Assembly: GCA_022767345.1 (NCBI GenBank)
Contig: JALEOD010000064.1
Coordinates: 1 to 60,608, forward strand
Direction of reading: 5' to 3'
Source of the DNA: Emergencia sp.
Lineage (GTDB): Bacteria; Bacillota; Clostridia; Peptostreptococcales; Anaerovoracaceae
Length of the DNA: 60,608 nucleotides
The translations under genes were made by a program, and so were the position numbers. Below are positions 1-7,344 of the stretch, in pieces (the first letter of the stretch is position 1; each line of letters opens with the position of its first letter). The notes beneath the pieces were generated by a model. The model did no database searches and was not told the DNA's origin. It was given only the letters and a program-made list of their open reading frames with translations.

Positions 1-43
1 TGTGCCTTGTGTGTACAGGGTTACTTTTTTATTCAAAAACAAC

Positions 44-83
44 AAAATGACGGAGTGCCATCGTCTGGTGCATCCGTCATTTT
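44..83 (-). terminator. Rho-independent terminator-like hairpin downstream of nth
   Basis: An 11-bp perfect inverted repeat (AAAATGACGGA at 44-54 and TCCGTCATTTT at 73-83) has an 18-nt loop. On the minus strand it is followed by a T-rich run (TTTTGTTGTTTTTG), so it fits a terminator for transcripts reading leftward out of nth. On the plus strand the stem also ends in TTTT, so it may act in both directions and end a gene lying left of the window. Confidence 0.55.
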
Positions 84-98
84 CATTGTATGAAGATA

Positions 99-140
99 GG
101 GCTGCGCCCTAACGGTTATTTTCCGTTAATGCGACAGCCC
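99..140 (-). terminator. Second hairpin downstream of nth
   Basis: GGGCTG-CGC at 99-108 pairs with GCG-CAGCCC at 131-140, and an inner stem TAACGG/CCGTTA closes the loop, giving a long two-part hairpin just after the nth stop codon. There is no clean T tract right after it on the minus strand, so alone it would be a weak terminator; it may act together with the next hairpin at 44-83 or stabilise the 3' end of the mRNA. Confidence 0.4.
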
Positions 141-174
141 CTTTATTATGCTCTTTATTCAGTTTTTTTCTTAT

Positions 175-798
175 TTACAAGTGCTTTTCACAAAGCTCTC
201 TGATACTGCAGTTTTCGCAGTTTGGTTTTCTGGCGTCACAGCAGTTTCTGCCGTGGAAAATCAGGGAGTGATGGGTTCTCGACCATCTGTCCTGCGGAAT
301 TGCCTCCATCAGCGCCAGCTCCGTCTTCAAAACATCCTTTTCGCTGACAAAACCGATTCTGTTTGCTACTCTGAATACGTGAGTATCCACCGCAATGCGC
401 TGATGTCCAAAGCCTACGGAAAGTACTACGTTAGCAGTCTTTCTGCCTACCCCCGGCAGTTCCACCAATTGGTCATAGTCTTCCGGCACTTTGCCGTCAT
501 ATTTATCTGCCAGCATTTTCGCCATCTTCACGATATTCTTTGACTTTGTCTTGTACATGCCGATTCGCCTGATATACCCGCTAACCTCCTCCGGATCGGC
601 ATTTCCCAGGGCAAAAGCATCCGGATAAGCCGCGAATAAATCCGGCGTTACCTGATTGACGCTTTTGTCTGTGGTCTGTGCGGACAAAGCCACCGCTACA
701 ATAAGCTGAAATACATCATTATGATGCAGCGCGCATTCTGCTTCGGGATAAGTCTCCTCCAGAATGTCCAAAATTTCTTTGATTGTTTCCTGTTTCAT
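175..798 (-). CDS. nth: Endonuclease III (DNA glycosylase/AP lyase)
   Basis: Removes oxidised pyrimidines from DNA and cleaves the resulting abasic site (base excision repair, cytoplasm). The protein shows the helix-hairpin-helix LPGVGRKTANVV with the catalytic Lys, the catalytic Asp in VDTHVFRVANR about 20 residues later, and a C-terminal [4Fe-4S] cluster motif C-X6-C-X2-C-X5-C (CDARKPNCENCSIRELC). From the Met at 798 the length is 207 aa, close to the usual 210. An upstream in-frame start at 834 would add 12 residues (MSKIVFSCIIPD) not typical of the family, so 798 is preferred. It stands alone, divergent from the GntR gene, with hairpins behind it. Highly confident family assignment. Confidence 0.95.
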   Translation of the reverse strand: MKQETIKEILDILEETYPEAECALHHNDVFQLIVAVALSAQTTDKSVNQVTPDLFAAYPDAFALGNADPEEVSGYIRRIGMYKTKSKNIVKMAKMLADKYDGKVPEDYDQLVELPGVGRKTANVVLSVGFGHQRIAVDTHVFRVANRIGFVSEKDVLKTELALMEAIPQDRWSRTHHSLIFHGRNCCDARKPNCENCSIRELCEKHL

Positions 799-865
799 AT
801 CTGGTATTATACAAGAAAAAACAATCTTTGACAAGAGTGGACAAAAGCTGCCATGATGGTTTTTC

Positions 866-894
866 TTGACAAAAGGCTCTGCCCCTCATATAAT
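866..894 (+). promoter_or_regulatory. Consensus sigma-A promoter of the GntR gene
   Basis: A perfect -35 TTGACA (866-871), a 17-nt spacer and a perfect -10 TATAAT (889-894) sit about 30 nt before the gene start. Transcription would begin near 901, which rules out the in-frame start at 894 and fixes the start of the downstream regulator at 924. Confidence 0.85.
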
Positions 895-923
895 TGTATA
901 CGGCAAAATTTAGGAGGAACGAA

Positions 924-1586
924 ATGTCTATTATTCAATACTTAGAAGATGGCAAAACAGGCAATCAGCCCTTATCCACCAACCTTTACACTGAGCTTCA
1001 GGAAGACGTGCTAACCGGCAAACTGAAACCCGGAGAAAAGCTGACAGAACAGAAAATCTGCAACGAATATAAAGTCAGCAGAACGCCGGTCAGAGAAGCA
1101 CTGAGACAGCTGGAAATGGACGGTCTCATCGAAAACATTCCTAACAGAGGCGCCTTTGTACTGGGTCTTTCCAGTCAGGATTTAGAAGACATGTACATTC
1201 TTCGCAAAGACTATGAAATTCAGGCCGTCAAGTGGGCAATCGAACGAATCACAGAAGAAGAAATGAGTGAGCTTGAAGAAACCTTTGAATTCATGGAGTT
1301 TTACACCATGAAAAATGATATTAATAAGATGATTAATATCAATACAGCCTTTCATCAGATTATTTATACGGCGACTCACAACAGAATTCTCAAACAGGTG
1401 CTCTCTTCCTATCAGAACTATTTGAAGCACTGCAATCCATCCAACTACTATGCGCCCTCTTATTTAAGCGACGTCCTCACTGAACATCGTGCTATCTTTG
1501 AGGCATTTAAAGCTGGAGATATTGAAGGCGGTGCACTGGCGATGAGAGAACATATGGAAAATGGCAAGAATCGAAAATTTAAATAA
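924..1586 (+). CDS. GntR-family transcriptional regulator, FadR/FCD subfamily
   Basis: A 220-aa DNA-binding regulator. The N-terminal winged helix-turn-helix covers about residues 20-80, with the family signature SRTPVREALRQLEMDGLIE. The rest is an all-helical FCD ligand-binding domain with the expected metal-binding histidines in NTAFHQIIY, EHRAIFEAF and MREHMENG. The start at 924 is set by AGGAGG at 912-917 and by the promoter whose -10 ends at 894. The gene is monocistronic with its own consensus promoter and a terminator immediately after the stop. FCD regulators usually sense carboxylates or sugar acids; no target or ligand can be inferred here because the neighbours (nth, clpB) are unrelated. 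Confidence 0.88.
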   Translation: MSIIQYLEDGKTGNQPLSTNLYTELQEDVLTGKLKPGEKLTEQKICNEYKVSRTPVREALRQLEMDGLIENIPNRGAFVLGLSSQDLEDMYILRKDYEIQAVKWAIERITEEEMSELEETFEFMEFYTMKNDINKMININTAFHQIIYTATHNRILKQVLSSYQNYLKHCNPSNYYAPSYLSDVLTEHRAIFEAFKAGDIEGGALAMREHMENGKNRKFK

Positions 1587-1592
1587 CAAAAC

Positions 1593-1634
1593 TACAGCAG
1601 CCTTCCGCTATTAGATTTGCGGAAGGCTGCTGTA
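1593..1634. terminator. Bidirectional terminator between the GntR gene and clpB
   Basis: TACAGCAGCCTTCCGC (1593-1608) and GCGGAAGGCTGCTGTA (1619-1634) form a perfect 16-bp stem with a 10-nt loop between two convergent genes. It is GC-rich in the middle and AT-flanked, so it can end transcription from both sides. Confidence 0.8.
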
Positions 1635-1643
1635 TTATATGCC

Positions 1644-4235
1644 TTATTTTACAGAAAAAATCAGTTCTTCGCCGTCGGAATCAATTACCACAGTATCGCC
1701 GTCAGCAATTTCCCCCTGAATCAATTTGGATGCGAGAGCTGTTTCTATATTCTTCTGCAGATAGCGTTTGACAGGTCTTGCGCCATAAGCCGGATCATAA
1801 GAATGCTCTGCAATGAACTTTTTGCCGGAAGATGTCAGAGAGAGTGTGATTTCCCGCTCAGACAGACGTCTTTCCAGACCTTTCAGCGAAAGTTCAATAA
1901 TGCTGACAATCTGTTCCTCGGTCAGAGGACTGAATACCACGATATCGTCAATTCTGTTGAGGAATTCCGGACGGAAGTAGTTCTTCAGCTGATTTTCCAC
2001 ATCTTCTTTGGTCTTCTCATCGATGGTGCCGTCAGGCTGAATATTATCAATGAGCTGACTGCTGCCGATGTTAGAGGTCATGATGATGATGGTATTTTTA
2101 AAGTCAACGGTTCTTCCCTGGTTGTCGGTCAGTCTGCCGTCATCAAGAAGCTGCAGCAGAATGTTGAACACATCCGGGTGTGCCTTTTCTATTTCATCAA
2201 AGAGCACTACGCTGTACGGTTTGCGGCGAACGGCTTCTGTCAGCTGACCGCCCTCATCGTATCCAACATATCCCGGAGGCGCGCCGACCAGTCTGGACAC
2301 AGCGTGCTTTTCCATGTACTCCGACATGTCAATCCGAATCATATTCTTCTCCGAATCAAAGAGCGACTCAGACAAAGCCTTGGCGAGTTCCGTCTTACCA
2401 ACACCGGTAGGTCCGAGGAAAATGAAAGAACCAATCGGTCTGTTCTCGTCTTTCAGTCCTGCACGGGCGCGAAGAATGGATTCTGATACAGAAACCACGC
2501 CCTCTTCCTGACCGATGACTCTGCGGTGGAGAATCTCCGGCAGCTTGAGCAGCTTTTCTTTCTCTGATTCCACCAGTTTGGCAACAGGAATTCCGGTCCA
2601 TGCAGAAACGACTTCCGCAATTTCTTCCTCCCCGACTTCTTCCTTCAGAAGGCGGTTCTCCTCTGCGCTCTCAGCAGTTTCCTTATCTGTTTCCAGTTTC
2701 TTTTCAAGTTCAGGCAGCGTGCCGTATTTCAGCTGTGCCAGCTTTTCAAGATCATAGTTTCGCTCAGCCTCTTCCATCTGATGTTTCACTTCTTCGATCT
2801 GTTCCTTGGTGCTCTTTACCTGAGTAATGGCCTTTTTCTCATTTTCCCACTGGGCACGCATGGTTGCGTTTTCCTCCCGAAGCTGAGAGAGCTCCTTCTC
2901 AAGGGCGGAAAGTCTTGCGGCAGAACCGCGGTCTGTTTCTTTGGAAAGTGCCTGCTTTTCGATTTCCAGCTGCATAATCTTTCTGGAAATTTCGTCAAGC
3001 TCCGTCGGCAGGCTGTCGATTTCGGTTCTGATCTTAGAAGCCGCCTCGTCCATCAGGTCAATGGCCTTATCCGGCAGAAAGCGGTCTGAAATATACCGGT
3101 CAGACAGGGTTGCGCAGGCGATGAGCGCGTTGTCGGTAATACGCACGCCGTGGTGTATCTCAAAGCGCTCTTTCAGACCACGGAGAATGGAAATGGTATC
3201 CTCCACCGTCGGCTGATCCACAAGAACCTTCTGAAAACGACGTTCAAGAGCGGCGTCCTTTTCTATATACCTGCGGTATTCATCCAATGTCGTTGCTCCG
3301 ATGCAGTGTAGTTCTCCTCTCGCAAGTTTCGGTTTCAGCAGGTTGCCCGCGTCCATAGAACCTTCCGTTCTGCCTGCTCCTACAATATTGTGAATCTCAT
3401 CGATAAACAGAATGATTCTACCTTCGGATTTTTCAATTTCGCTCAATACAGCTTTCAGACGTTCTTCAAACTCTCCTCTGAATTTAGCGCCGGCGATAAG
3501 AGCGCCCATGTCGAGGGCAAAGATTGTTTTGTCTTTCAGACCTTCCGGCACATCGCCGTTTAAAATTCTCTGTGCCAATCCCTCTACTACAGCGGTCTTA
3601 CCTACGCCAGGCTCACCAATCAGGACAGGGTTATTCTTGGTTCTTCTGGAAAGAATCTGGATGGCATGTCTGATTTCGCTGTCACGGCCGATGACCGGAT
3701 CCAGCTTGCCTTCCCTTGCCATCTCAACAAGGTCGCGGCCATATTTGTTCAACGCGTCGTAATTATCCTCCGGATTCTGACTGGTTACGCGCTGGTTGCC
3801 TCTCACCTTGGAAAGAGCATCCAGAAATTTCTCTTTTGTAATCTGATACTTGGAAAACAGTTTAGCAGACGGCGTACCCCGCTCGGCAAGAAGTGCCAGG
3901 TACAGATGCTCTACGCTGACAAACTCATCTTTAAACTGATCCGCCTCTTTCTCGGCGTTGATTAAAATCTGATTCAGCCTTCTGGAAGCGTAGATATTAT
4001 CCGCATCTCCCGAAACCTTAGGCAGTTTCTCAATGGATTCCTGCAGCTCCGCAATCAGATAGGAAGGATTTACCTCCATGTACTGCAAAAGCTTCGGAAT
4101 CAGGCCGTCTTTCTGCATCAGCAGCGCCAAATGTAAATGTTCGCCTTCCAGCACCTGATGACCCTCTGAAATAGCGATATTCTGGCAGTCCATAATCGCA
4201 GACTGTGCGTTCTGTGTAAATTTTTCGATGTTCAT
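1644..4235 (-). CDS. clpB: ATP-dependent disaggregase ClpB
   Basis: Hexameric AAA+ chaperone that, with DnaK, pulls apart heat-aggregated proteins. The 863-aa product has the Clp N domain (about 1-145), AAA-1 with Walker A GEPGVGKT and arginine-finger region (ALERRFQ), a long coiled-coil M domain (about 395-535; this marks ClpB rather than ClpC/ClpA), and AAA-2 with Walker A GPTGVGKT and Walker [12 protein letters not shown], ending in the C-terminal D2-small domain. The start chosen is ATG at 4235 ([11 protein letters not shown], typical of ClpB) with GGGGG 10 nt upstream; GTG at 4244 would overlap that ribosome binding site. It is preceded by a perfect CIRCE operator, so heat-shock control by HrcA is very likely. 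Confidence 0.97.
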   Translation of the reverse strand: MNIEKFTQNAQSAIMDCQNIAISEGHQVLEGEHLHLALLMQKDGLIPKLLQYMEVNPSYLIAELQESIEKLPKVSGDADNIYASRRLNQILINAEKEADQFKDEFVSVEHLYLALLAERGTPSAKLFSKYQITKEKFLDALSKVRGNQRVTSQNPEDNYDALNKYGRDLVEMAREGKLDPVIGRDSEIRHAIQILSRRTKNNPVLIGEPGVGKTAVVEGLAQRILNGDVPEGLKDKTIFALDMGALIAGAKFRGEFEERLKAVLSEIEKSEGRIILFIDEIHNIVGAGRTEGSMDAGNLLKPKLARGELHCIGATTLDEYRRYIEKDAALERRFQKVLVDQPTVEDTISILRGLKERFEIHHGVRITDNALIACATLSDRYISDRFLPDKAIDLMDEAASKIRTEIDSLPTELDEISRKIMQLEIEKQALSKETDRGSAARLSALEKELSQLREENATMRAQWENEKKAITQVKSTKEQIEEVKHQMEEAERNYDLEKLAQLKYGTLPELEKKLETDKETAESAEENRLLKEEVGEEEIAEVVSAWTGIPVAKLVESEKEKLLKLPEILHRRVIGQEEGVVSVSESILRARAGLKDENRPIGSFIFLGPTGVGKTELAKALSESLFDSEKNMIRIDMSEYMEKHAVSRLVGAPPGYVGYDEGGQLTEAVRRKPYSVVLFDEIEKAHPDVFNILLQLLDDGRLTDNQGRTVDFKNTIIIMTSNIGSSQLIDNIQPDGTIDEKTKEDVENQLKNYFRPEFLNRIDDIVVFSPLTEEQIVSIIELSLKGLERRLSEREITLSLTSSGKKFIAEHSYDPAYGARPVKRYLQKNIETALASKLIQGEIADGDTVVIDSDGEELIFSVK

Positions 4236-4294
4236 ATGCTTCACCCCCGCTTCATAAACATCCTGTATTTGTACTATTTTTAATCTCTATTCTT

Positions 4295-4323
4295 ATTTTA
4301 TACCTTCTTTTCCAAAAAGTAAA
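4295..4323 (-). promoter_or_regulatory. Sigma-A promoter of clpB
   Basis: On the minus strand, TTTACT (4318-4323) and TAAAAT (4295-4300, within TATAAAAT) are 17 nt apart. The promoter lies about 60 nt upstream of the clpB start and directly downstream of the CIRCE palindrome. Confidence 0.65.
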
Positions 4324-4330
4324 GCATTTT

Positions 4331-4357
4331 TTAGCACTCACTTCAATAGAGTGCTAA
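4331..4357. promoter_or_regulatory. CIRCE operator (HrcA binding site)
   Basis: TTAGCACTC (4331-4339), a 9-nt spacer and GAGTGCTAA (4349-4357) match the CIRCE consensus exactly. CIRCE is the operator bound by the heat-shock repressor HrcA. It lies 7 nt upstream of the clpB -35 element, between clpB and the terminator of the M50 protease gene, so clpB is the only gene it can control here. Confidence 0.95.
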
Positions 4358-4377
4358 TAATATTTTTAAAAAAGAAA

Positions 4378-4406
4378 TGCCCGAACGATATTTCACCGTA
4401 CAGGCA
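4378..4406 (-). terminator. Rho-independent terminator of the M50 protease gene
   Basis: Minus strand: TGCCTGTACG and CGTTCGGGCA form a 10-bp stem with one mismatch and a 9-nt loop, followed by TTTCTTTTTT. It separates the M50 gene from the clpB promoter and CIRCE site. Confidence 0.8.
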
Positions 4407-4412
4407 TAAATT

Positions 4413-5129
4413 TTAAAAGATAATGAGATCAACCAAAAGCTGATACACAAAGCTGACACAAGGCACCAGCACGATATCAGTTACATTAAAAATAATCAGT
4501 ATCAGCAAAATGAAAAAACCTTTGTCATAGACCTGATAATACCAGCTGTATTTCCGCAGATTGAAAATCTCGGTCAAAATGCCGAACCCATCCAGCGGCG
4601 GCACCGGCAGCAGATTGAATACCATCAGCACCACGTTGATGTACACCACATAAGACAGAACATCCAGCAGAATATCTCCAAAGGTTCCCATCATCCACGG
4701 CGGACTTACAATAAACAGGATTTTCAATATAAACGAAAAGACAATGGCAATCAGAAGATTCATGACAACCCCCGCAAAAGCCACCAGCATCTCATCCCGT
4801 CTTCTGTGTTTATAATAGCGGGGATCAATCTCCACAGGAACACCCCATCCAAATCCAGCAATCAGCAGTGTAAGAAAGCCAAAGGGGTCAATATGGGCCG
4901 CAGGGTTTATGGTCAGCCTTCCCTGCAGCTTTGGAGTCGGATCCCCCAGTTTGTAAGATACAATCCCATGTGCAAATTCGTGAAAAGATAAACCGATGAT
5001 AATGCCGGGCAAAATCAAAAGTTTATCCATAATCCATTCTCCGGCATCTACATTCGGATTAGAAATAATTCTAAGTACAATCAGTGCAAAGATCAGCACC
5101 AGCGCCGGTGAGCGTAAAAATCGTTTCAA
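4413..5129 (-). CDS. Site-2-protease family (M50) membrane metalloprotease
   Basis: A 238-aa integral membrane protein with about five or six hydrophobic segments. The zinc motif HEFAH is at residues 50-54 in the second segment, and the third zinc ligand motif (N-x-x-P-x-P-P-L-D-G) puts the Asp at residue 180. Members of this short group (rhomboid-like SpoIVFB/YwhC type) cut substrates inside the membrane; the substrate here is unknown. The start is a TTG at 5129 with AAAGGA 9 nt upstream; the next in-frame ATG (residue 34) would remove the first membrane segment. It is monocistronic with its own terminator. It could take part in sporulation signalling, but nothing nearby shows this. Confidence 0.85.
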   Translation of the reverse strand: MKRFLRSPALVLIFALIVLRIISNPNVDAGEWIMDKLLILPGIIIGLSFHEFAHGIVSYKLGDPTPKLQGRLTINPAAHIDPFGFLTLLIAGFGWGVPVEIDPRYYKHRRRDEMLVAFAGVVMNLLIAIVFSFILKILFIVSPPWMMGTFGDILLDVLSYVVYINVVLMVFNLLPVPPLDGFGILTEIFNLRKYSWYYQVYDKGFFILLILIIFNVTDIVLVPCVSFVYQLLVDLIIF

Positions 5130-5231
5130 ATCTTTTTTTCCTTTCCCAATATATTTTTAAATATTTTATCACATTTATGGGCAATTGAAAATACAATAAT
5201 ATAAACGGTCAAAAATGAAAGGTGGTTTTTT

Positions 5232-5591
5232 ATGAGTAATACACTTGTTTGTATCGATGTCTACACCGTCTCAGCCGGTGACACCCTGTACACCATTGCA
5301 GAAAAATACGATCTGCCCGTCAGTCTTCTGATGAAAGTAAACTGTATCACAAATCCATATAACCTGCAGATTGGAACCAAACTCTGCATTCCGGGAGATC
5401 CTTCCCAGCTTCCAAAACCGGAAGATCCTCCGAAGCCGAAAGTCATCACCCACGTGGTGGAGGCAGGCGACACACTGTACTTAATTGCCAAAATGCACGG
5501 CGCAAAACTGGATGATATTATGCAGGCAAATCCGTCTATCGACCCGTATAATCTGATGATTGGCACCGAGCTTTACGTACCTCTGCCATAA
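5232..5591 (+). CDS. Small protein with two LysM domains
   Basis: A 119-aa protein made of two LysM peptidoglycan-binding domains (about residues 11-54 and 73-117; each shows the pattern Y-T/V-x-A-G-D-T-L-Y and N-P-Y-N-L-x-I-G-T-x-L/Y) joined by a Pro/Lys linker rich in PKPEDPPKPK. There is no signal peptide or membrane segment. Leaderless LysM proteins in spore-formers often end up at the spore cortex or coat (SafA-like), made in the mother cell; that role is inferred. The start has AAAGGTGG 7 nt upstream. It is monocistronic, with a possible promoter TTTATG-17-TAATAT about 35 nt before the start. Confidence 0.85.
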   Translation: MSNTLVCIDVYTVSAGDTLYTIAEKYDLPVSLLMKVNCITNPYNLQIGTKLCIPGDPSQLPKPEDPPKPKVITHVVEAGDTLYLIAKMHGAKLDDIMQANPSIDPYNLMIGTELYVPLP

Positions 5592-5609
5592 AGAGTTTCC
5601 GCTCAATTA

Positions 5610-5830
5610 CGTGTTAATGTGCATAAAATATGACTTTTTCTTCAAAATATGCACTTTTTTCATGATGTTATGCATATTTAAGAAAAAATTAAAAGAAATA
5701 TGTACGATTTTCCCAAGAATTGATTGATATTCTATATCAACGCACCATAGATATGCATATTTCAAACAGTTTTTCTGATTTTATGTACATCGTTGTGCAT
5801 ATTTTGATGATTTTTTTCAAATTTATGCAT
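5610..5830. repeat. Repeat island A: six copies of an ATGCATA-type motif
   Basis: An AT-rich gap with six occurrences of TGCATA/TATGCA (5618-5624, 5647-5653, 5668-5677, 5751-5761, 5795-5804, 5823-5830), most of them extended to AAAATATGCAC or its complement GTGCATATTTT. A further small palindrome TTGATAT-TCT-ATATCAA is at 5724-5740. The same extended motif recurs in perfect palindromes at 40.5-40.7 kb. No coding sequence or known RNA family is recognised. The function is unknown; candidate roles are a multi-site operator or a degenerate mobile repeat. Confidence 0.6.
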
Positions 5831-5842
5831 TCTGAAGAACGA

Positions 5843-5983
5843 AGCGAATGTCATTGGCGGAGAAGTGTACGAAGCCTGCGTTGCCTTTTTGCCCCAGCTT
5901 TAGCTGGCTTGGCAAAACGGACAGCGTAGCGAATGTAATTCGCGTAGGAGTGCGCATTGCGCACGTTGCCTTTTTGCGCCAGT
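5843..5983. repeat. Imperfect direct repeat (two copies, 85 bp apart) with a hairpin
   Basis: A sequence starting AGCGAATGT and ending GTTGCCTTTTTGC-CCAG occurs at 5843-5898 and again at 5928-5983, about 70-75% identical by eye. Between the copies lies a hairpin: TTTTGCC/GGCAAAA (887-893 with 911-917) outside CCAGCT/AGCTGG (894-899 with 902-907). The second copy supplies the -35 element of the next gene's promoter, so a duplication may have built that promoter. The hairpin may also end the LysM transcript. Confidence 0.6.
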
Positions 5984-5994
5984 CGTGTTAGAAT
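5966..5994 (+). promoter_or_regulatory. Probable promoter of the 71-aa membrane protein gene
   Basis: TTGCCT (5966-5971), a 17-nt spacer and TAGAAT (5989-5994) are followed 18 nt later by GGGAGG and then the ATG at 6027. The -35 lies in copy two of the direct repeat; copy one has the same TTGCCT but no -10 at the right distance. Confidence 0.55.
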
Positions 5995-6026
5995 AAAACC
6001 AGCTAACAGACTGGGAGGATTGAATT

Positions 6027-6242
6027 ATGGAAGGCACATGCAGGCTAAAAAAGTTTTTACAGAAAGAACATACCCCTGCCGAAAAGGCAATACTTGTTTC
6101 CGCAGCCGCTCTGGTCGGCGCTGCCGCAGGCATCATTCTCTTTTCTGCAAGCGGCGGAATCAACATCGAAATATCCATCGGCTCTCACAACGGCTGCCAT
6201 AACACCGGCAACGGCTGTGACAATACCAGCACAAAAAACTAG
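6027..6242 (+). CDS. Small membrane protein of unknown function
   Basis: A 71-aa protein: a charged N-terminus (about 1-20), one Ala/Gly-rich membrane segment (about 21-45, AILVSAAALVGAAAGIILF), and a polar tail rich in Gly, Asn, Thr and two Cys (GCHNTGNGCDN). A GGGAGG ribosome binding site lies 8 nt before the start and a strong terminator follows 1 nt after the stop, so it is a true one-gene unit. I do not recognise the family. The two Cys and the His in the tail could bind a metal, but this is only a guess. Confidence 0.7.
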   Translation: MEGTCRLKKFLQKEHTPAEKAILVSAAALVGAAAGIILFSASGGINIEISIGSHNGCHNTGNGCDNTSTKN

Positions 6243-6243
6243 A

Positions 6244-6297
6244 AAAAAACGCTTTGGAAAGGCTGCTGTTTCAAAGGCACCTGCCAAAGCGTTTTTT
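6244..6297. terminator. Bidirectional terminator
   Basis: AAAAAACGCTTTGG (6244-6257) pairs perfectly with CCAAAGCGTTTTTT (6284-6297) around a 26-nt loop, between the convergent ends of the 71-aa and 87-aa protein genes. It has A/T tracts on both sides, so it is efficient in both directions. Confidence 0.85.
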
Positions 6298-6305
6298 CTT
6301 TTCAT

Positions 6306-6569
6306 TTAAAGACTTTTCAGTTCTTCTTCCAAAGCAGCCAGCACTTCTTTTCTGTCATCGATGGCAGCAGTAAGGTCAAGGGCCTCTTGCTCCGCACCGG
6401 TTCCTGCTTTGATTAAGTCATAGTAAATTCTGCCCAGCTGCGCAAAATCGCCTTCCAAATCCTTTTTTTCTCCGTTGATTTTGGTTTTAATCTTGGTCAC
6501 TTCGATTGCTTCATTGGCCTTATCGCCGATGGCAGCAGCAGCATCGGTTAATTTGTCTAAAAATGCCAT
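6306..6569 (-). CDS. Small coiled-coil protein of unknown function
   Basis: An 87-aa helical protein: N-terminal amphipathic helix (MAFLDKLTDAAAAIGDKANEAIE), then KTKINGEKKDLEGDFAQLGRIYYD and a C-terminal heptad-rich helix (DDRKEVLAALEEELKSL). This layout is common in the N-terminal part of clostridial zinc-ribbon proteins, but here the ribbon is absent. AAAGGAG lies 7 nt upstream of the start. It follows the GatD-like gene by only 16 nt, so it is the last gene of the cls-murT-gatD unit. It may tether to a membrane or partner protein; no function can be assigned. Confidence 0.7.
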   Translation of the reverse strand: MAFLDKLTDAAAAIGDKANEAIEVTKIKTKINGEKKDLEGDFAQLGRIYYDLIKAGTGAEQEALDLTAAIDDRKEVLAALEEELKSL

Positions 6570-6585
6570 ACTGATTCTCCTTTCA

Positions 6586-7344
6586 CTATCTGCAGTTTGT
6601 TAATCTGCTCTCTTTTCCTTCGATATATCTCTTCTTGGCAGCAAAGGATTCCTGCTCCAAAGATACGTCCAGTTCCTCATCGTTTAACACAAGGCCCGCC
6701 TTTTCGGCAGCCACAGCGATGATTTCTTCTGTAAGCCACGGGTTCGTTACAAGCATAGGACCCAGCGCATTGGTAAAGATTGCATTTTCAATCAGGAAGC
6801 CTTCCTGTCTGTCTTTGCCGGTATTGCCGTAACCGTAAATCAGCTGTCCAAACGCGCTGGCACCGTCTGAAACAAAATCCGCCATCTGAATCTGATTTCC
6901 GATTACCTCAACTTCCCTGTTTCCATACTTACAGCGAAAATACACATCGTCGCCATATACAGCGCTGTTTTCCTTCGCGGCAGCGTCAATCACGCCAAGA
7001 CCCGCAAAACTGCTGCCGTCCGCTCTCTGCACCTCTTTGCACCAGAGAGCCATAGAGGTTCCTGTCGCAAGGAGCACCTTTCCGGCTTTGATAAACTCCG
7101 CAAAAGCATCCGCCAGAGGTTTCAGATATTCCAGCACCACCGGAAAAGACACGATTTCTCCCGGCGGACAGAAGATAATATCATAGTCCATGGGATTAAA
7201 ATTCTCTGTTTCAAAGTCGATACGGTCAACGGAAGTTTCCAGCCCTTTCAGCTTCGCAATCCGCTGCAGCGCCAGAATGTTTCCTCTTTCTCCGTGAAGA
7301 TACAGCGTATCGGGAAAAAGCCATGCGATTCTCAAGTTTTTCAT
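6586..7344 (-). CDS. GatD-like type 1 glutamine amidotransferase, catalytic residues missing
   Basis: A 252-aa protein with the fold signature of GatD/CobB-type glutaminases (FCPPGEIVSFP near residue 60; GPMLVTNPWLTEEII near 195-209, the usual YLHGPLLxxNPxL region). In active GatD the nucleophile sits in G-x-C-G-G; here that segment reads LLATGTSMALW (91-101) with no Cys, and the usual His before GP is absent (TNALGP). So it is probably unable to hydrolyse glutamine by the normal mechanism. A Cys at 102 is seven residues past the expected place. The ATG follows the murT stop directly, with AAGGAGGG upstream, so the two are co-translated. It may be a structural partner of the MurT-like ligase, or the pair may use free ammonia. 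Confidence 0.75.
   Translation of the reverse strand: MKNLRIAWLFPDTLYLHGERGNILALQRIAKLKGLETSVDRIDFETENFNPMDYDIIFCPPGEIVSFPVVLEYLKPLADAFAEFIKAGKVLLATGTSMALWCKEVQRADGSSFAGLGVIDAAAKENSAVYGDDVYFRCKYGNREVEVIGNQIQMADFVSDGASAFGQLIYGYGNTGKDRQEGFLIENAIFTNALGPMLVTNPWLTEEIIAVAAEKAGLVLNDEELDVSLEQESFAAKKRYIEGKESRLTNCR

Noticed and set aside
1617-2486. A 289-codon plus-strand open frame
   Set aside because: Antisense to clpB, begins inside the bidirectional terminator, and has no recognisable domain.
5724-5740. A stand-alone operator (TTGATAT-TCT-ATATCAA)
   Set aside because: The 7-bp arms are in very AT-rich sequence and no gene starts close enough; it is mentioned only as part of island A.
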